Source: Comamonadaceae bacterium ALPHA2B (GTDB lineage: Bacteria > Pseudomonadota > Gammaproteobacteria > Burkholderiales > Burkholderiaceae_C). Taken from it: a stretch of DNA of 64,000 bases. Within the stretch, counting starts at the first letter, position 1. Each line of letters begins with the position of its first letter. The stretch spans positions 1 to 64,000 of the forward strand of contig SCOE01000025.1 of assembly GCA_005503065.1 (NCBI GenBank). The letters are read 5' to 3'. The translations under genes were made by a program, and so were the position numbers. Shown piece by piece: positions 1 through 9,501 of this stretch. Under the pieces are notes generated by a model. The model was not told where the DNA came from and made no database searches. It saw only the letters and a program-made list of their open reading frames with translations.

Positions 1-56
1 CGCTGCAGAGGCAGACAGTGCTCGACGCGTGCGAACTGCTCGGGGGTGATCTCCAT
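1..56 (-). CDS. IS5-family transposase, N-terminal fragment
   Basis: The first 18 codons of a minus-strand reading frame that leaves the window (MEITPEQFARVEHCLPLQ) match, from memory, the N-terminus of a widespread IS5-family transposase group whose members begin MEITPEQ(F/Y)ARIEHCLP. Only the start lies here, so the DDE catalytic residues cannot be checked. It sits inside the element end described separately. No convincing ribosome binding site precedes the ATG, which is common for transposases. The identification rests on a short stretch and is moderately sure. Confidence 0.65.
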   Translation of the reverse strand, partial: MEITPEQFARVEHCLPLQ

Positions 57-108
57 GCCGAGCAGTATCAAGCATGATGGCGGGCATTGCAATTAGTGTT
101 AACAGGCC
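1..108 (-). mobile_element. End of an IS5-type insertion sequence
   Basis: The minus strand reads GGCCTGTTAACACTAATTGC from about 108 inward, which looks like a terminal inverted repeat of an IS5-family (IS427-like) element, followed after about 50 bases by the transposase start. The outer boundary abuts CTAG at 109-112, matching the YTAR-type target used by that subgroup. The insertion lies exactly where yejE breaks off, so the element is the likely cause of the truncation. The other end and the target duplication are outside the window. Confidence 0.65.
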
Positions 109-465
109 CTAGTTCAGCGTGCGCGGGCCATACGGGTTGGGCGCATAGACGGCCCAGTTGGCGCCCTCGGCGATGCGCTGGCGGATGAAGGGGTCGAGGT
201 AGTCGGCCGGCGTCTCGAAGTCGCCGCCGAAGGCCTTCTCGGAATAGTCCTTGAAAACCGGGAAGTAGGTCCGGCCCTCGTAGTGCACGACCAGCGGCTT
301 GTCGGTGGACAGCACCTCTGCGAAGAGGCTCAGCACCACCATGGCGACAAAGAGCACCAGGCTGTAGAAGCCCAGCCGGTTGCGGCGGAAGCGCCGCCAG
401 GCGCGGCGTCCGGGCGACAGGCGGGCTGGCGAGGCCGCGGGCAGCGGATGGACAGGCTCAGTCAA
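109..465 (-). pseudogene. yejE: yejE, ABC importer permease, truncated by IS insertion
   Basis: 118 residues corresponding to the N-terminus of YejE, the second permease of the YejABEF peptide (microcin C type) importer; full-length members are about 340 residues. Seen: an arginine-rich cytoplasmic start, one membrane segment at about residues 33-50, then the start of the large periplasmic loop (YAPNPYGPRTLN) before a TAG stop made at the insertion junction. All later membrane segments and the EAA loop that contacts the ATPase are lost. The start is a TTG overlapping the end of yejB by eight bases (TTTGACTGA), the only in-frame option that includes the conserved N-terminus. A functional permease is very unlikely. 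Confidence 0.85.
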
Positions 466-1492
466 ACTTCACCCTCGGGTCCACCCAGACGTAACAGAGA
501 TCGGAAATCAGCTTGGTCACCAGCCCGATCAGCGTGAACAGGTAGAGCGTGCCCAGCACCACCGGGTAGTCGCGCCGGATCACGCTCTCGTAGCTCAGCA
601 GGCCCAGACCGTCGAGCGAGAACAGCGTCTCGATGAGCAGGGAGCCGGTGAAGAAGGCGCCGATGAAGGCGGCCGGGAAGCCCGTGATGATGGGAATGAG
701 CGCGTTGCGGAACACGTGCTTCCACAGCACCTGCTTCTCCTTCAGGCCCTTGGCGCGCGCCGTCAAGACGTACTGCTTGCGGATCTCTTCGAGGAAGGCG
801 TTCTTGGTCAGCATGGCCGTCACCGCGAAGCTGCCCAGCACCATGGCCGTGACCGGCAGCGCGATGTGCCAGAGGTAGTCGACGATGCGCGCGCCCCATG
901 ACAGCTGTTCCCAGTTGGACGACGTGAGCCCGCGCAGCGGGAACCACTGCAATTGCCCGCCGAAGATCACCAGCAGCGCCACGCCCAGCACGAAGCCCGG
1001 GATCGCATAACCCACCAGCACGAACAGCGTGGTGACGAAGTCGAAGCGCGTGCCGGCCCGCACCGCCTTGGCCACGCCCAGCGGCACCGCGATGAGGTAG
1101 CTGATGAAGAAGGTCCACAGGCCCAGGCTGATGGAGACGGGCAGTTTCTCCTTGACCAGTTCCCACACGCCCTTGCGCTGGTAGAAGCTCTGCCCCAGGT
1201 CGAGCTTCGCGAAGGACTTGAGCATCTGCCAGAAGCGCTCGTGCGCCGGCTTGTCGAAGCCGTAGAAGGCCTTGATCTCCTCGACGCGCTTCGGGTCCAG
1301 TCCCTGGCGGCCGCGGTAGCCCGAGCCCGACGCGGCAGCGCCCTCCCCGCCCGAATCGCGGCCCTGCAATTGGGCCACCATCTGCTCGACCGGTCCGCCT
1401 GGCACGAACTGGATGACGGTGAAGGTCACCAGCAGCACCCCGAGCAGCGTCGGGATCATCAGCAGCAGGCGCTTGAGGATGTAGCTGGCCAT
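458..1492 (-). CDS. yejB: YejB, peptide/microcin C type ABC importer permease
   Basis: 344-residue inner-membrane permease of the YejABEF family, which imports oligopeptides. Seen: N-terminal segment ILKRLLLMIPTLLGVLLV, the family-specific insertion before AFYGFDKP, several later hydrophobic segments, and the cytoplasmic loop KQYVLTARAKGLKEKQVLWKHVFRNA, here typical of the EAA motif docking the ATPase. The C-terminus WVDPRVKFD is typical. It lies 7 bases after yejA and overlaps yejE, so the three form one operon. Because yejE is broken and yejF is not in the window, the transporter is probably inactive unless another permease substitutes. The gene itself looks intact. Confidence 0.93.
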   Translation of the reverse strand: MASYILKRLLLMIPTLLGVLLVTFTVIQFVPGGPVEQMVAQLQGRDSGGEGAAASGSGYRGRQGLDPKRVEEIKAFYGFDKPAHERFWQMLKSFAKLDLGQSFYQRKGVWELVKEKLPVSISLGLWTFFISYLIAVPLGVAKAVRAGTRFDFVTTLFVLVGYAIPGFVLGVALLVIFGGQLQWFPLRGLTSSNWEQLSWGARIVDYLWHIALPVTAMVLGSFAVTAMLTKNAFLEEIRKQYVLTARAKGLKEKQVLWKHVFRNALIPIITGFPAAFIGAFFTGSLLIETLFSLDGLGLLSYESVIRRDYPVVLGTLYLFTLIGLVTKLISDLCYVWVDPRVKFD

Positions 1493-1499
1493 CGTGCGG

Positions 1500-3386
1500 C
1501 TACTTGTTCGCGGGCGATGCCCACCAGGTGGAGATGGCCCAGGCGTGCGCGTCGTAGTACGGCGGGATGGTCCTGGGCAGCACGAAAGGCGCGGGCCGGT
1601 AGCCGATCAGGAAGGCATCGCCGTAGTACTGGGGCACGCCGTAGTAGCCGTGCGAGAGCAGCCGGTCGAGCACGCGCATCGCCGTCACCAGCTCGGGCCG
1701 GGTGCGGGCCGACACCACCTTGCCGACGATCGCGTCCACGGCCGGATCGGCGATGCCCCAGATGTTGGACGAGCCGGTGGTCTCCGCGGCCTTGGAGCCG
1801 AAGCGCTCGAAGAGCTCGCTGCCCGGCGCATTGCTGCCCGGCAGGCGCACGGTCGTCATCTCGAAGTCGAAGTTGTCCATGCGCTGCTGCGCGAGCGAGA
1901 AGTCCACGCTGCGAAAGCTCATGTCGATGCCCAGCTTGCGCAGTGCGCCCTGCATCGGCGCCATCACCCGCAGGCTGGACGGCTGGTCGTTCAGCACCTC
2001 GATGGTGAAGGGCTCGCCCTTGGCGTTGCGCAGCGCGCCGTCGCGGTAGGTCCAGCCCGCTTCGGCCAGGAGCTTCTGCGCCTGGCGCAGGTTCTCGCGC
2101 AGGCTGTGCGGCGGCGTGGTCACGGGCGAGACGACGGCCGGGCCGAAGACCTCGGGCCGCAGCTTGTCGCGCAGCGGCTCCATCAGCGCCAGCTCGTCGG
2201 GCTTGGGCAGGCCTTCGGCGTGGAACTCGCTGTTCGGGAACCAGCCCTCGACCCGCTTGTACAGCCCGTAGAACATCTGCCGGTTGAGCCATTCGAAGTC
2301 GAAGGCCAGGCCAATGGCCTGGCGCACCCGCACGTCCTTGAACTTGTCCTTGCGCAGGTTGAAGACCCAGCCCTGGTAGTCGCCCGGGTTGCCGTTGGGA
2401 AAGGCGCGCTTGACCACCTCGCCGCGATCGAACACGCGGCCCGTGTACTGCCGGGCCCAGTTGCGGGAGATGAACTCGCGCATGAAGTCGTACTCGCCCG
2501 CCTTCAGGCCCTCGAAGCGGCTGGTCTCGTCGAGGTAGATCTTGTAGCTGACCCGGTCGAAGTTGAACTGGCCCCTGCGCACGGGCAGATCGGCGCCCCA
2601 GTACTTCGGATCGCGCACGTAGGTGATGTCGCGGCCCAGGCGACCGCTCGGCAGCTTGTATGGGCCCGAGGCGATGGGCAGCTCGGTCGTCACCTGGTCG
2701 AAGGGCTTGCCCTTGCCCCACGCGCGGCTGAACACCGGCATGCCGCCCACCACCAGCGGCAGCTCGGGGTTGGGCGTCGCGAAGTCGAAGCGCACCGTGC
2801 GCTCGGCGGTGGCGGTGGCCTTCTTCACCTCGGCGTAGATGGTGCGGAACTGCGGCGCCGCCTCCTTGCTCATGAGCGTGTCGAAGGAATGCACCACATC
2901 CGCCGCGAGCACCGGCGTGCCGTCGTTGAAACGGGCCTTGGGGTTGAGCCGGAAGGTCGCCGAGAGGCCGTCGGGTGCCGCTTCGACATCCTCGGCCAGC
3001 AGCCCGTAGGCGGTGGTCGGCTCCTCGCTGTTGCCGGTGAGCAGGCTCTCGAACATCAGCGTGCCCAGGCCCGCCGGCGCGGTGCCCTTGAGCGTGAAGG
3101 GATTGAACTTGTCGAAATTGGTGGGCCGCGTGGGCGGCACGAGCCGGATCTCGCCGCCCTTGGGCGCTTCGGGGTTCACGTAGTCGAAATGCGTGAAGCC
3201 CGGCGGGTACTTGATGTCGCCGAACTGGGCGTAGGCGTGCGCGGCCCATGCGCCGCCCGAGGAGACTGCGCAGAGCGCCAGCACCGAAAGCAGCCCAAGA
3301 GAACGCCGGGCCGCCCCAAGTTCTCTTGCTCCCCTCGGGGGACGGGCTGGGCTCTGCCCCGCCCTGGGGGCCGTCAATACACGCAT
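1500..3386 (-). CDS. yejA: YejA-type periplasmic peptide-binding protein
   Basis: Family 5 extracellular solute-binding protein of the YejA type, about 628 residues with the ATG at 3386 (another ATG lies nine codons upstream). The mature part begins near [16 protein letters not shown], the usual YejA start after signal cleavage; [21 protein letters not shown] and the C-terminal [15 protein letters not shown] are typical. The N-terminus is odd: about 25 extra residues rich in R, A and P precede the hydrophobic core [11 protein letters not shown], and they are encoded by a palindromic repeat-like stretch (3293-3380). The true start might therefore be different, or the leader was lengthened by the repeat. 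It is divergent from fabI and heads the yejABE operon. Confidence 0.9.
   Translation of the reverse strand: MRVLTAPRAGQSPARPPRGARELGAARRSLGLLSVLALCAVSSGGAWAAHAYAQFGDIKYPPGFTHFDYVNPEAPKGGEIRLVPPTRPTNFDKFNPFTLKGTAPAGLGTLMFESLLTGNSEEPTTAYGLLAEDVEAAPDGLSATFRLNPKARFNDGTPVLAADVVHSFDTLMSKEAAPQFRTIYAEVKKATATAERTVRFDFATPNPELPLVVGGMPVFSRAWGKGKPFDQVTTELPIASGPYKLPSGRLGRDITYVRDPKYWGADLPVRRGQFNFDRVSYKIYLDETSRFEGLKAGEYDFMREFISRNWARQYTGRVFDRGEVVKRAFPNGNPGDYQGWVFNLRKDKFKDVRVRQAIGLAFDFEWLNRQMFYGLYKRVEGWFPNSEFHAEGLPKPDELALMEPLRDKLRPEVFGPAVVSPVTTPPHSLRENLRQAQKLLAEAGWTYRDGALRNAKGEPFTIEVLNDQPSSLRVMAPMQGALRKLGIDMSFRSVDFSLAQQRMDNFDFEMTTVRLPGSNAPGSELFERFGSKAAETTGSSNIWGIADPAVDAIVGKVVSARTRPELVTAMRVLDRLLSHGYYGVPQYYGDAFLIGYRPAPFVLPRTIPPYYDAHAWAISTWWASPANK
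3293..3380. repeat. Interspersed GC-rich repeat at the yejA start
   Basis: The stretch holds GGGCCGCCCCAAG, then CCCCTCGGGGG and CCCTGGGGGCCGTC, a pattern I recall as a common interspersed repeat in Comamonadaceae genomes. It has short internal palindromes (CCCCTCGGGG). Only one copy is present here, so membership rests on memory. It overlaps the predicted N-terminal codons of yejA and the yejA-fabI promoter region. Confidence 0.45.
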
Positions 3387-3436
3387 GCGAGAATTCTGCC
3401 CCAGACTTTTCACGAGACACGTTGAAGGACATTCCC

Positions 3437-4228
3437 ATGGGTTTTCTCGCCGGCAAAAAGCTCCTGATCACCGGTGTGCTGAGCAACCGCTCCATCGCCT
3501 ACGGCATCGCCAAGGCCTGCCACCAGCAAGGCGCCGAGCTGGCCTTCAGCTACGTGGGAGAGCGCTTCAAGGACCGCATCACGGAGTTCGCCGCCGAGTT
3601 CGGCTCCAAGCTGGTGTTCGATTGCGACGTGGCCGACGATGCGCAGATCGACAAGCTCTTTGCCGACCTGTCGCAGACCTGGCCGAAGTTCGACGGCTTC
3701 GTGCACAGCATCGGCTTCGCGCCGCGCGAGGCGATCGCGGGCGACTTCCTCGACGGCCTCTCGCGCGAAGGCTTCAAGATCGCGCACGACATCAGCGCCT
3801 ACAGCTTTCCGGCCATGGCCAAGGCGGCCCTCCCCTACCTCAACGACAAGTCGGCCCTGCTCACGCTGACCTACCTGGGCGCCGTGCGCGCGCTGCCCAA
3901 CTACAACACCATGGGCCTGGCCAAGGCCAGCCTCGAAGCCTCGGTGCGCTACCTGGCCGGCTCGCTCGGCCCGCGCGGCATGCGCGTCAACGGCATCAGC
4001 GCCGGCCCGGTGAAGACGCTGGCCGCCAGCGGCATCAAGGGCTTCGGCAAGATCCTCTCGACGGTGGCCGAGGTCTCGCCCATCCGCCGCAACATCACGA
4101 TCGAGGACGTGGGCAACGTCGCCGCCTTCCTGCTGTCGGACCTCGCGGCAGGCGTGACGGCCGAGATCACCTACGTCGACGGCGGCTTCAGCAACGTCGT
4201 GGGCGGCATCGACGAGCCGGCCGCCTGA
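3437..4228 (+). CDS. fabI: FabI, enoyl-[acyl-carrier-protein] reductase (NADH)
   Basis: 263-residue enoyl-ACP reductase, which carries out the last reduction of each fatty acid elongation cycle in the cytosol. Length fits FabI (262 in E. coli). Seen: the atypical SDR nucleotide motif [13 protein letters not shown] near the N-terminus, [11 protein letters not shown], and the active-site arrangement Y-x6-K as [23 protein letters not shown], where the second tyrosine (in NYNTMG) and the lysine (MGLAK) are catalytic. C-terminal YVDGGFSNV is typical. The start is the ATG followed by [12 protein letters not shown]; reading frames extending further upstream add non-homologous sequence. It is divergent from yejA and followed by a palindromic repeat. 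Confidence 0.97.
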   Translation: MGFLAGKKLLITGVLSNRSIAYGIAKACHQQGAELAFSYVGERFKDRITEFAAEFGSKLVFDCDVADDAQIDKLFADLSQTWPKFDGFVHSIGFAPREAIAGDFLDGLSREGFKIAHDISAYSFPAMAKAALPYLNDKSALLTLTYLGAVRALPNYNTMGLAKASLEASVRYLAGSLGPRGMRVNGISAGPVKTLAASGIKGFGKILSTVAEVSPIRRNITIEDVGNVAAFLLSDLAAGVTAEITYVDGGFSNVVGGIDEPAA

Positions 4229-4247
4229 GCTGCAATCTTCCAAGCCG

Positions 4248-4300
4248 AAAGTGCCCGCAGCGCCCGTCCAGCGGGCGCCAGTAGCTATCGATTCCATAGC
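4248..4300 (+). repeat. Paired-palindrome repeat, family A, copy 1
   Basis: Contains GCGCCCG (4260-4266) facing CGGGCGC (4272-4278), then GCTAT (4284-4288) facing ATAGC (4296-4300), preceded by AAAGTG. The same two-hairpin order occurs at 31274-31328, 50478-50525, 52596-52652 and 62903-62957. This copy ends directly at the ATG of the DNA ligase gene, so it occupies the leader and the place where a ribosome binding site would be. Confidence 0.85.
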
Positions 4301-5143
4301 ATGACGATCGCGCGCCGTGCCCTGCTGATCGCCCCTGCCGCCCTGCTGGCGTGGCCCGCCGCGGGCTGGGCGGCCCCGGCCCTCATGCTGGCCGAGCGCT
4401 ACCGCGCCGGCCTGCCGCTGGCCGGATGGTGGGTCAGCGAGAAGTACGACGGCCTGCGCGGCTACTGGGACGGCAAGCGCCTGTGGACGCGCGGCGGCGA
4501 GCCGATCGCCGCGCCGGCGTGGTTCACCGCGCCGCTGCCGGCCACGCCGATGGATGGCGAACTGTGGGCCGGCCGGGGACGCTTCGAGCAGGCCGTGTCC
4601 ACCGTGCGCAACCGCACACCCGACGACAAGGCCTGGCGCGAAATCCGTTTCATGGTCTTCGACCTGCCCGCGCAGCCCGGCGACTTCGACGCCCGGCTGG
4701 CAGCGCTGCGCAAGCTGCTGCCGATCACCGACGCGCCCTGGGTGGTGCCCGTGGCGCAGGCGCGCGCCACCACGCATGCCGAACTCATGGCGCTGCTCGA
4801 CAAGACGATCCGTCTGGGCGGAGAAGGCCTGATGCTGCACCGGGGCGCTTCGCTCTACCGCGGCGAACGCAGTGGCGACCTGCTCAAGGTCAAGCCGCAT
4901 GACGATGCCGAGGCGCGGGTCGTCGCCCACCTGCCTGGCCAGGGCCGCCATGCGGGCCGCATGGGCGCGCTGCTGGTGCGCACGCCCGAGGGTGTGACCT
5001 TCCGCCTTGGCGGCGGCTTCACCGACGCGCAGCGCGCCGACCCGCCTCCCGTCGGCAGCACCGTGACCTACCGCTTCAACGGCACCAGCGCGGCCGGGGT
5101 GCCGCGCTTTGCGCGCTTCGTGCGCGTGCGGGACGACGGCTGA
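4301..5143 (+). CDS. ATP-dependent DNA ligase with signal peptide (LigE-like)
   Basis: 280 residues with the minimal nucleotidyltransferase plus OB-fold layout of small bacterial ATP-dependent DNA ligases. Seen: an N-terminal twin-arginine-containing hydrophobic leader (ARRALLIAPAALLAWPAAGWAAPA) suggesting export; motif I EKYDGLRG with the adenylated lysine at about residue 48; MDGELW; motif III FMVFDLP; motif IV EGLMLHR; motif V LLKVKPHDD; and a C-terminal OB-fold region ending VTYRFNGTSAAGVPRFARFVRVR. Such ligases (LigE/LigB-type) are thought to act on extracytoplasmic DNA, for instance in uptake or biofilm; the role here is inferred. The start codon directly abuts a palindromic repeat. The next gene follows after about 90 bases. 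Confidence 0.92.
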   Translation: MTIARRALLIAPAALLAWPAAGWAAPALMLAERYRAGLPLAGWWVSEKYDGLRGYWDGKRLWTRGGEPIAAPAWFTAPLPATPMDGELWAGRGRFEQAVSTVRNRTPDDKAWREIRFMVFDLPAQPGDFDARLAALRKLLPITDAPWVVPVAQARATTHAELMALLDKTIRLGGEGLMLHRGASLYRGERSGDLLKVKPHDDAEARVVAHLPGQGRHAGRMGALLVRTPEGVTFRLGGGFTDAQRADPPPVGSTVTYRFNGTSAAGVPRFARFVRVRDDG

Positions 5144-5232
5144 GCGCGCCGGACACGCCCGACTCGCAGGGGCAGGACGATCCGCCCCCGCCTCCGCCAT
5201 CGACCGCACGTGGCCCGCTGCGTTGGGCCTTC

Positions 5233-5571
5233 ATGGCGCTGGCCGTCCTGAGCCTGGCCCTCGCGGTCCTGGGCGTGCTGCTGCCGGGCCTGCCGACCAC
5301 GCCCTTCGTGCTGCTGGCCGCGTGGGCGGCGGCGCGCAGTTCGCCGCGCCTGGCGGCCTGGCTCGAATCGCATCGCCTTTTCGGCCCGCTGATCCGCGAC
5401 TGGCGCGCAGGCGGCCGCGTGAGCCGGCGCGCCAAGTGGAGCGCCGCGTTCGCCATGGCCGTGTGCGCCGGCATGCTGCTGTGGCTGGTGCGGCCGCGCG
5501 CCGCCGCGGCCGGCGGCATCGTGGTGATGGCCGCGGTGCTCGTGTGGCTGTGGCGCCGGCCCGAACCCTGA
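5233..5571 (+). CDS. DUF454 (YbaN-like) membrane protein
   Basis: 112-residue inner-membrane protein of the DUF454/YbaN family, whose function is not established. Seen: hydrophobic segment LAVLSLALAVLGVLLPGLPTTPF, where GVLLPGLPTTPF is the family signature; ARSSPRLAAWL; FGPLIRDWRAGG; and a C-terminal hydrophobic hairpin ending LVWLWRRPEP. The frame is open upstream to the ligase stop but has no ATG or GTG there, so the ATG at 5233 is the best start. It is probably co-transcribed with the ligase gene and is followed by a repeat of family B. Confidence 0.88.
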   Translation: MALAVLSLALAVLGVLLPGLPTTPFVLLAAWAAARSSPRLAAWLESHRLFGPLIRDWRAGGRVSRRAKWSAAFAMAVCAGMLLWLVRPRAAAAGGIVVMAAVLVWLWRRPEP

Positions 5572-5583
5572 AAGCCGCCTTTT

Positions 5584-5656
5584 CTGCAAAGTGCAATCGG
5601 CCTGCAGCGCCCGCCAGTCGGGCGCTGCAGCCGAATTCGTCACGAACGTGACGATC
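5584..5656 (+). repeat. Palindromic repeat, family B, copy 1
   Basis: Reads GTGCAATC-GGCCTGCAG then GCGCCCG...CGGGCGC, then TCGTCACG-AA-CGTGACGA, a near-perfect palindrome at 5638-5655. The stretch at 34555-34627 shares the same blocks in the same order (GTGCAATCcGGCTGCAGC, ACTCGTaAC, ACGTGACGATC). It lies between two convergent genes (DUF454 and phnX), where its hairpins could end transcription from both sides. Confidence 0.75.
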
Positions 5657-6475
5657 TCAAGGCAAGGGCTTCTCGCCGGCCGCCAGGCGGGCGTCGATCG
5701 CGTCCAGCACCGGCAGCAGGTCGGCCACGCTGTCGATCACGTAGTGCGCACCGGACGCCTTCAGTTCGGCCGTGGCGCGCTGGCGGACGACCTCCTGCGC
5801 ATCGGCATCCAGCGCCTGCCACTCGGCCAGCGTCAGCCCGGCGGCGTTGCCGCTGATGGCCAGGCCCACCGTCCAGGTGCCGGCGTTCAGGCCCTCCTGC
5901 ACGCCGACGCCGGTGTCGTCCACCTTCACGACCGTGCCCGCGGGCCAGACGCCGAGGTCGGCGAAGGTGCGGTACATCATGAGCGGCGATGGGCGCCCGG
6001 CAGCCAGGTCGCCGGCGCACACGAGGTTGTCGGGCACGTAGCCGCCTTGGGCCGCGATGGCCGTGACGACCTCCATGATCGGCCGGTTGTAGCCCGTGGT
6101 GGATCCGACCTTGAGCCCGCGCGCACGCACGGCGGCCACGGTGTCGAGCGCACCGGGGATGAAGTCGGCAAAGTCGGGCACCACCGCCGCGTTCATGGGT
6201 GTGAAGACCTCGTAGAGGTGGTCGATGTCGGCATCGGTGAAGGGGCGGCCGTGTTTCGCCTCCCATTGCGCGGCGATGCGCGGCAGCCGGCTCAGGGCCT
6301 GGATGTGGTCCCACTTGGCCATGCCCATGGGGCCGCGCGCCTCGGCGATGGACAGGTCGATGCCGAAGCGCTCGAACAGGCGCACGAAGGCGCCCATCGG
6401 TGCGCAGGAGCCGAAGTCGATGATGGTGCCGGCCCAGTCGAAGACGACGGCCTGGAGCTTGTCGGGAGTGTTCAT
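5657..6475 (-). CDS. phnX: PhnX, phosphonoacetaldehyde hydrolase (phosphonatase)
   Basis: 272-residue HAD-superfamily enzyme that splits phosphonoacetaldehyde into acetaldehyde and phosphate. Seen: nucleophile motif VVFDWAGTIIDFGS with Asp13; the cap-domain lysine that forms the Schiff base in MGMAKWDHI (Lys54, matching Lys53 of the Bacillus cereus enzyme); GSTTGYNRPIM; and the acidic Mg motif VKVDDTGVGVQEG. Length and motif spacing fit the family. The start is the ATG at 6475; the reading frame runs on upstream through the oxidase gene only as an out-of-frame extension. It lies 26 bases after the FAD oxidase gene and closes the minus-strand phosphonate operon. No PhnW transaminase, the usual source of its substrate, is in the window. 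Confidence 0.95.
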   Translation of the reverse strand: MNTPDKLQAVVFDWAGTIIDFGSCAPMGAFVRLFERFGIDLSIAEARGPMGMAKWDHIQALSRLPRIAAQWEAKHGRPFTDADIDHLYEVFTPMNAAVVPDFADFIPGALDTVAAVRARGLKVGSTTGYNRPIMEVVTAIAAQGGYVPDNLVCAGDLAAGRPSPLMMYRTFADLGVWPAGTVVKVDDTGVGVQEGLNAGTWTVGLAISGNAAGLTLAEWQALDADAQEVVRQRATAELKASGAHYVIDSVADLLPVLDAIDARLAAGEKPLP

Positions 6476-6501
6476 GGAAGGAATCGGTACGGGGATGGCG
6501 C

Positions 6502-7638
6502 TCACCAGGCCGCAAAAACGTCTTCGGCGATGCCGAAGGCGGTGCTCGCGCCGGTGCCGCTGGTGACGAGCACCAGGCGCGTGGCGTCGTCCGGTGCGTC
6601 GATGAGGCAGTCCGTCACCGGTGAGGAGGGGTAGGTGCCGACCCAGCGCTCGGTCACCGTGGCCTCGGTGAGATTCAGGGTCTCGTGCAGGTGCCGCAGG
6701 ATCAGCGCGTCCACCCGCTGGTCGGCGAAGGGTTCGAGCACCGGGCCATAGTGGTGCGAGTCGCCGACGACCAGCGTGCCGTCGGCGCTCTGCACCACGA
6801 TCAGGTGGATGCCGTGGGCCAGGGATTCGCCCTCCTCCGCCTCGATCTGCGTGCGCAGCACCTGCGCCGCCGGCAGCTTGCTGTAGCCGTGGTAGCGCAC
6901 CAGGCTGAGGTCGGCCATGACCGAGCCGGGCAGACGGAAGCCCGGCTGCGGCCGCACGCGCATCATGTGCAGCTGGCACAGCCGCAGGACGTGCGGCGAC
7001 AGGCGCTCGGCGAACAGGCCGTTGAGCTCGCTGTTCGTGCACACGGCCACCCGGTCGGCATGCAGCACGGCGCGCGAGGTGCGCACGCGCGGGGTGGCCA
7101 CCTCGAGCACCGCCTCGCCGAAGCGAAAGTGCACGCCCAGCGCATCCGACAGCCAGCGCGCGAGCTGGCCGATGGCGGTGCGCGACTCGACGCGCATCTC
7201 GTGCGGGCTGTAGAGCACGCCCTGGGCCGGGCCGTGCGGCCCTTCTAGGCGCAGCGCGGGTGCACGGTGCGCGGCCTCGCCCGCGGGCAGCAGCTCGCAG
7301 CCGACGGCCATCTCGGTGGCCATGAACTCCTCCAGCACCTTCAGCGACTGCGCACGGAAGGCGGTGAGGTACAGCCCGTGGTGCACGGCCGGGATGCCGG
7401 CCTGCGGCGCCACCGTGCCCCAGACCTCGCGCGCGCGCCGCGCCCGCCGCCACGTGTCGCCGGCGCCCTGGCCGGTGACGGTGATGAAGCCGAAGTTGCG
7501 GATCGACGCGCCCACGCAGGCGGCATCCTTGTCGACCACGCACACCCGCAGCCCGCGCCGCGCGGCCGTGTAGGCATGCGCCAGGCCGACGATGCCGGCG
7601 CCGACGACGATGAGATCAAAGTGGTCGTTGGAGGTCAT
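6502..7638 (-). CDS. PbfD-type FAD-dependent oxidoreductase of AEP catabolism
   Basis: 378-residue DAO-type flavoenzyme. Seen: N-terminal FAD-binding motif DLIVVGAGIVGLAHAY, the acidic end of the second strand (VVDKD), the family stretch ASIRNFGFITVTGQ, and a C-terminal TSGTGASTAFGIAED. This matches the phosphonate-cluster family described by TIGR03364, one member of which is reported (PbfD) to oxidise AEP derivatives such as N-methyl-AEP to phosphonoacetaldehyde. Placed directly before phnX, it is the likely supplier of the PhnX substrate in a cluster without PhnW; this last step is inference. The reported substrates of relatives differ, so the real substrate here is open. Confidence 0.88.
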   Translation of the reverse strand: MTSNDHFDLIVVGAGIVGLAHAYTAARRGLRVCVVDKDAACVGASIRNFGFITVTGQGAGDTWRRARRAREVWGTVAPQAGIPAVHHGLYLTAFRAQSLKVLEEFMATEMAVGCELLPAGEAAHRAPALRLEGPHGPAQGVLYSPHEMRVESRTAIGQLARWLSDALGVHFRFGEAVLEVATPRVRTSRAVLHADRVAVCTNSELNGLFAERLSPHVLRLCQLHMMRVRPQPGFRLPGSVMADLSLVRYHGYSKLPAAQVLRTQIEAEEGESLAHGIHLIVVQSADGTLVVGDSHHYGPVLEPFADQRVDALILRHLHETLNLTEATVTERWVGTYPSSPVTDCLIDAPDDATRLVLVTSGTGASTAFGIAEDVFAAW

Positions 7639-7657
7639 GGAAGCTCAGTGAAATCGG

Positions 7658-7792
7658 GATCGGGCAGCCGAACGCAGAAGGAAGACAAAAGTGACGCAGA
7701 GGGCGCAGGGAGGAACATCATTCTTTCTTGCTTCTGCGCCCTTCGCGAATCCTTTGCGTCCTCTGCGTTCGGCTGTCCGTACCCGTATTCGG
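7658..7792. repeat. MITE-like inverted repeat (CGCAGAGG family), copy 1
   Basis: About 135 bases with terminal inverted repeats: GGGCAGCCGAACGCAGA on the left and TCTGCGTTCGGCTGTCC on the right. The interior carries short near-repeats of CGCAGAGGGCGCAG and TTTGCGTCCTCTGCG. A second element with the same ends lies at 51526-51694. This copy fills the gap between the permease gene and the FAD oxidase gene of the phosphonate operon, so any transcript running through it would form a long hairpin. Confidence 0.8.
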
Positions 7793-7794
7793 CT

Positions 7795-9497
<1,703 letters not shown>

Positions 9498-9501
<4 letters not shown>

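Noticed and set aside
5657-7543. A 628-residue fusion frame joining phnX with the oxidase region
   Set aside because: The upstream part is out of frame with the oxidase and lacks domain sense; phnX has its own ATG at 6475.
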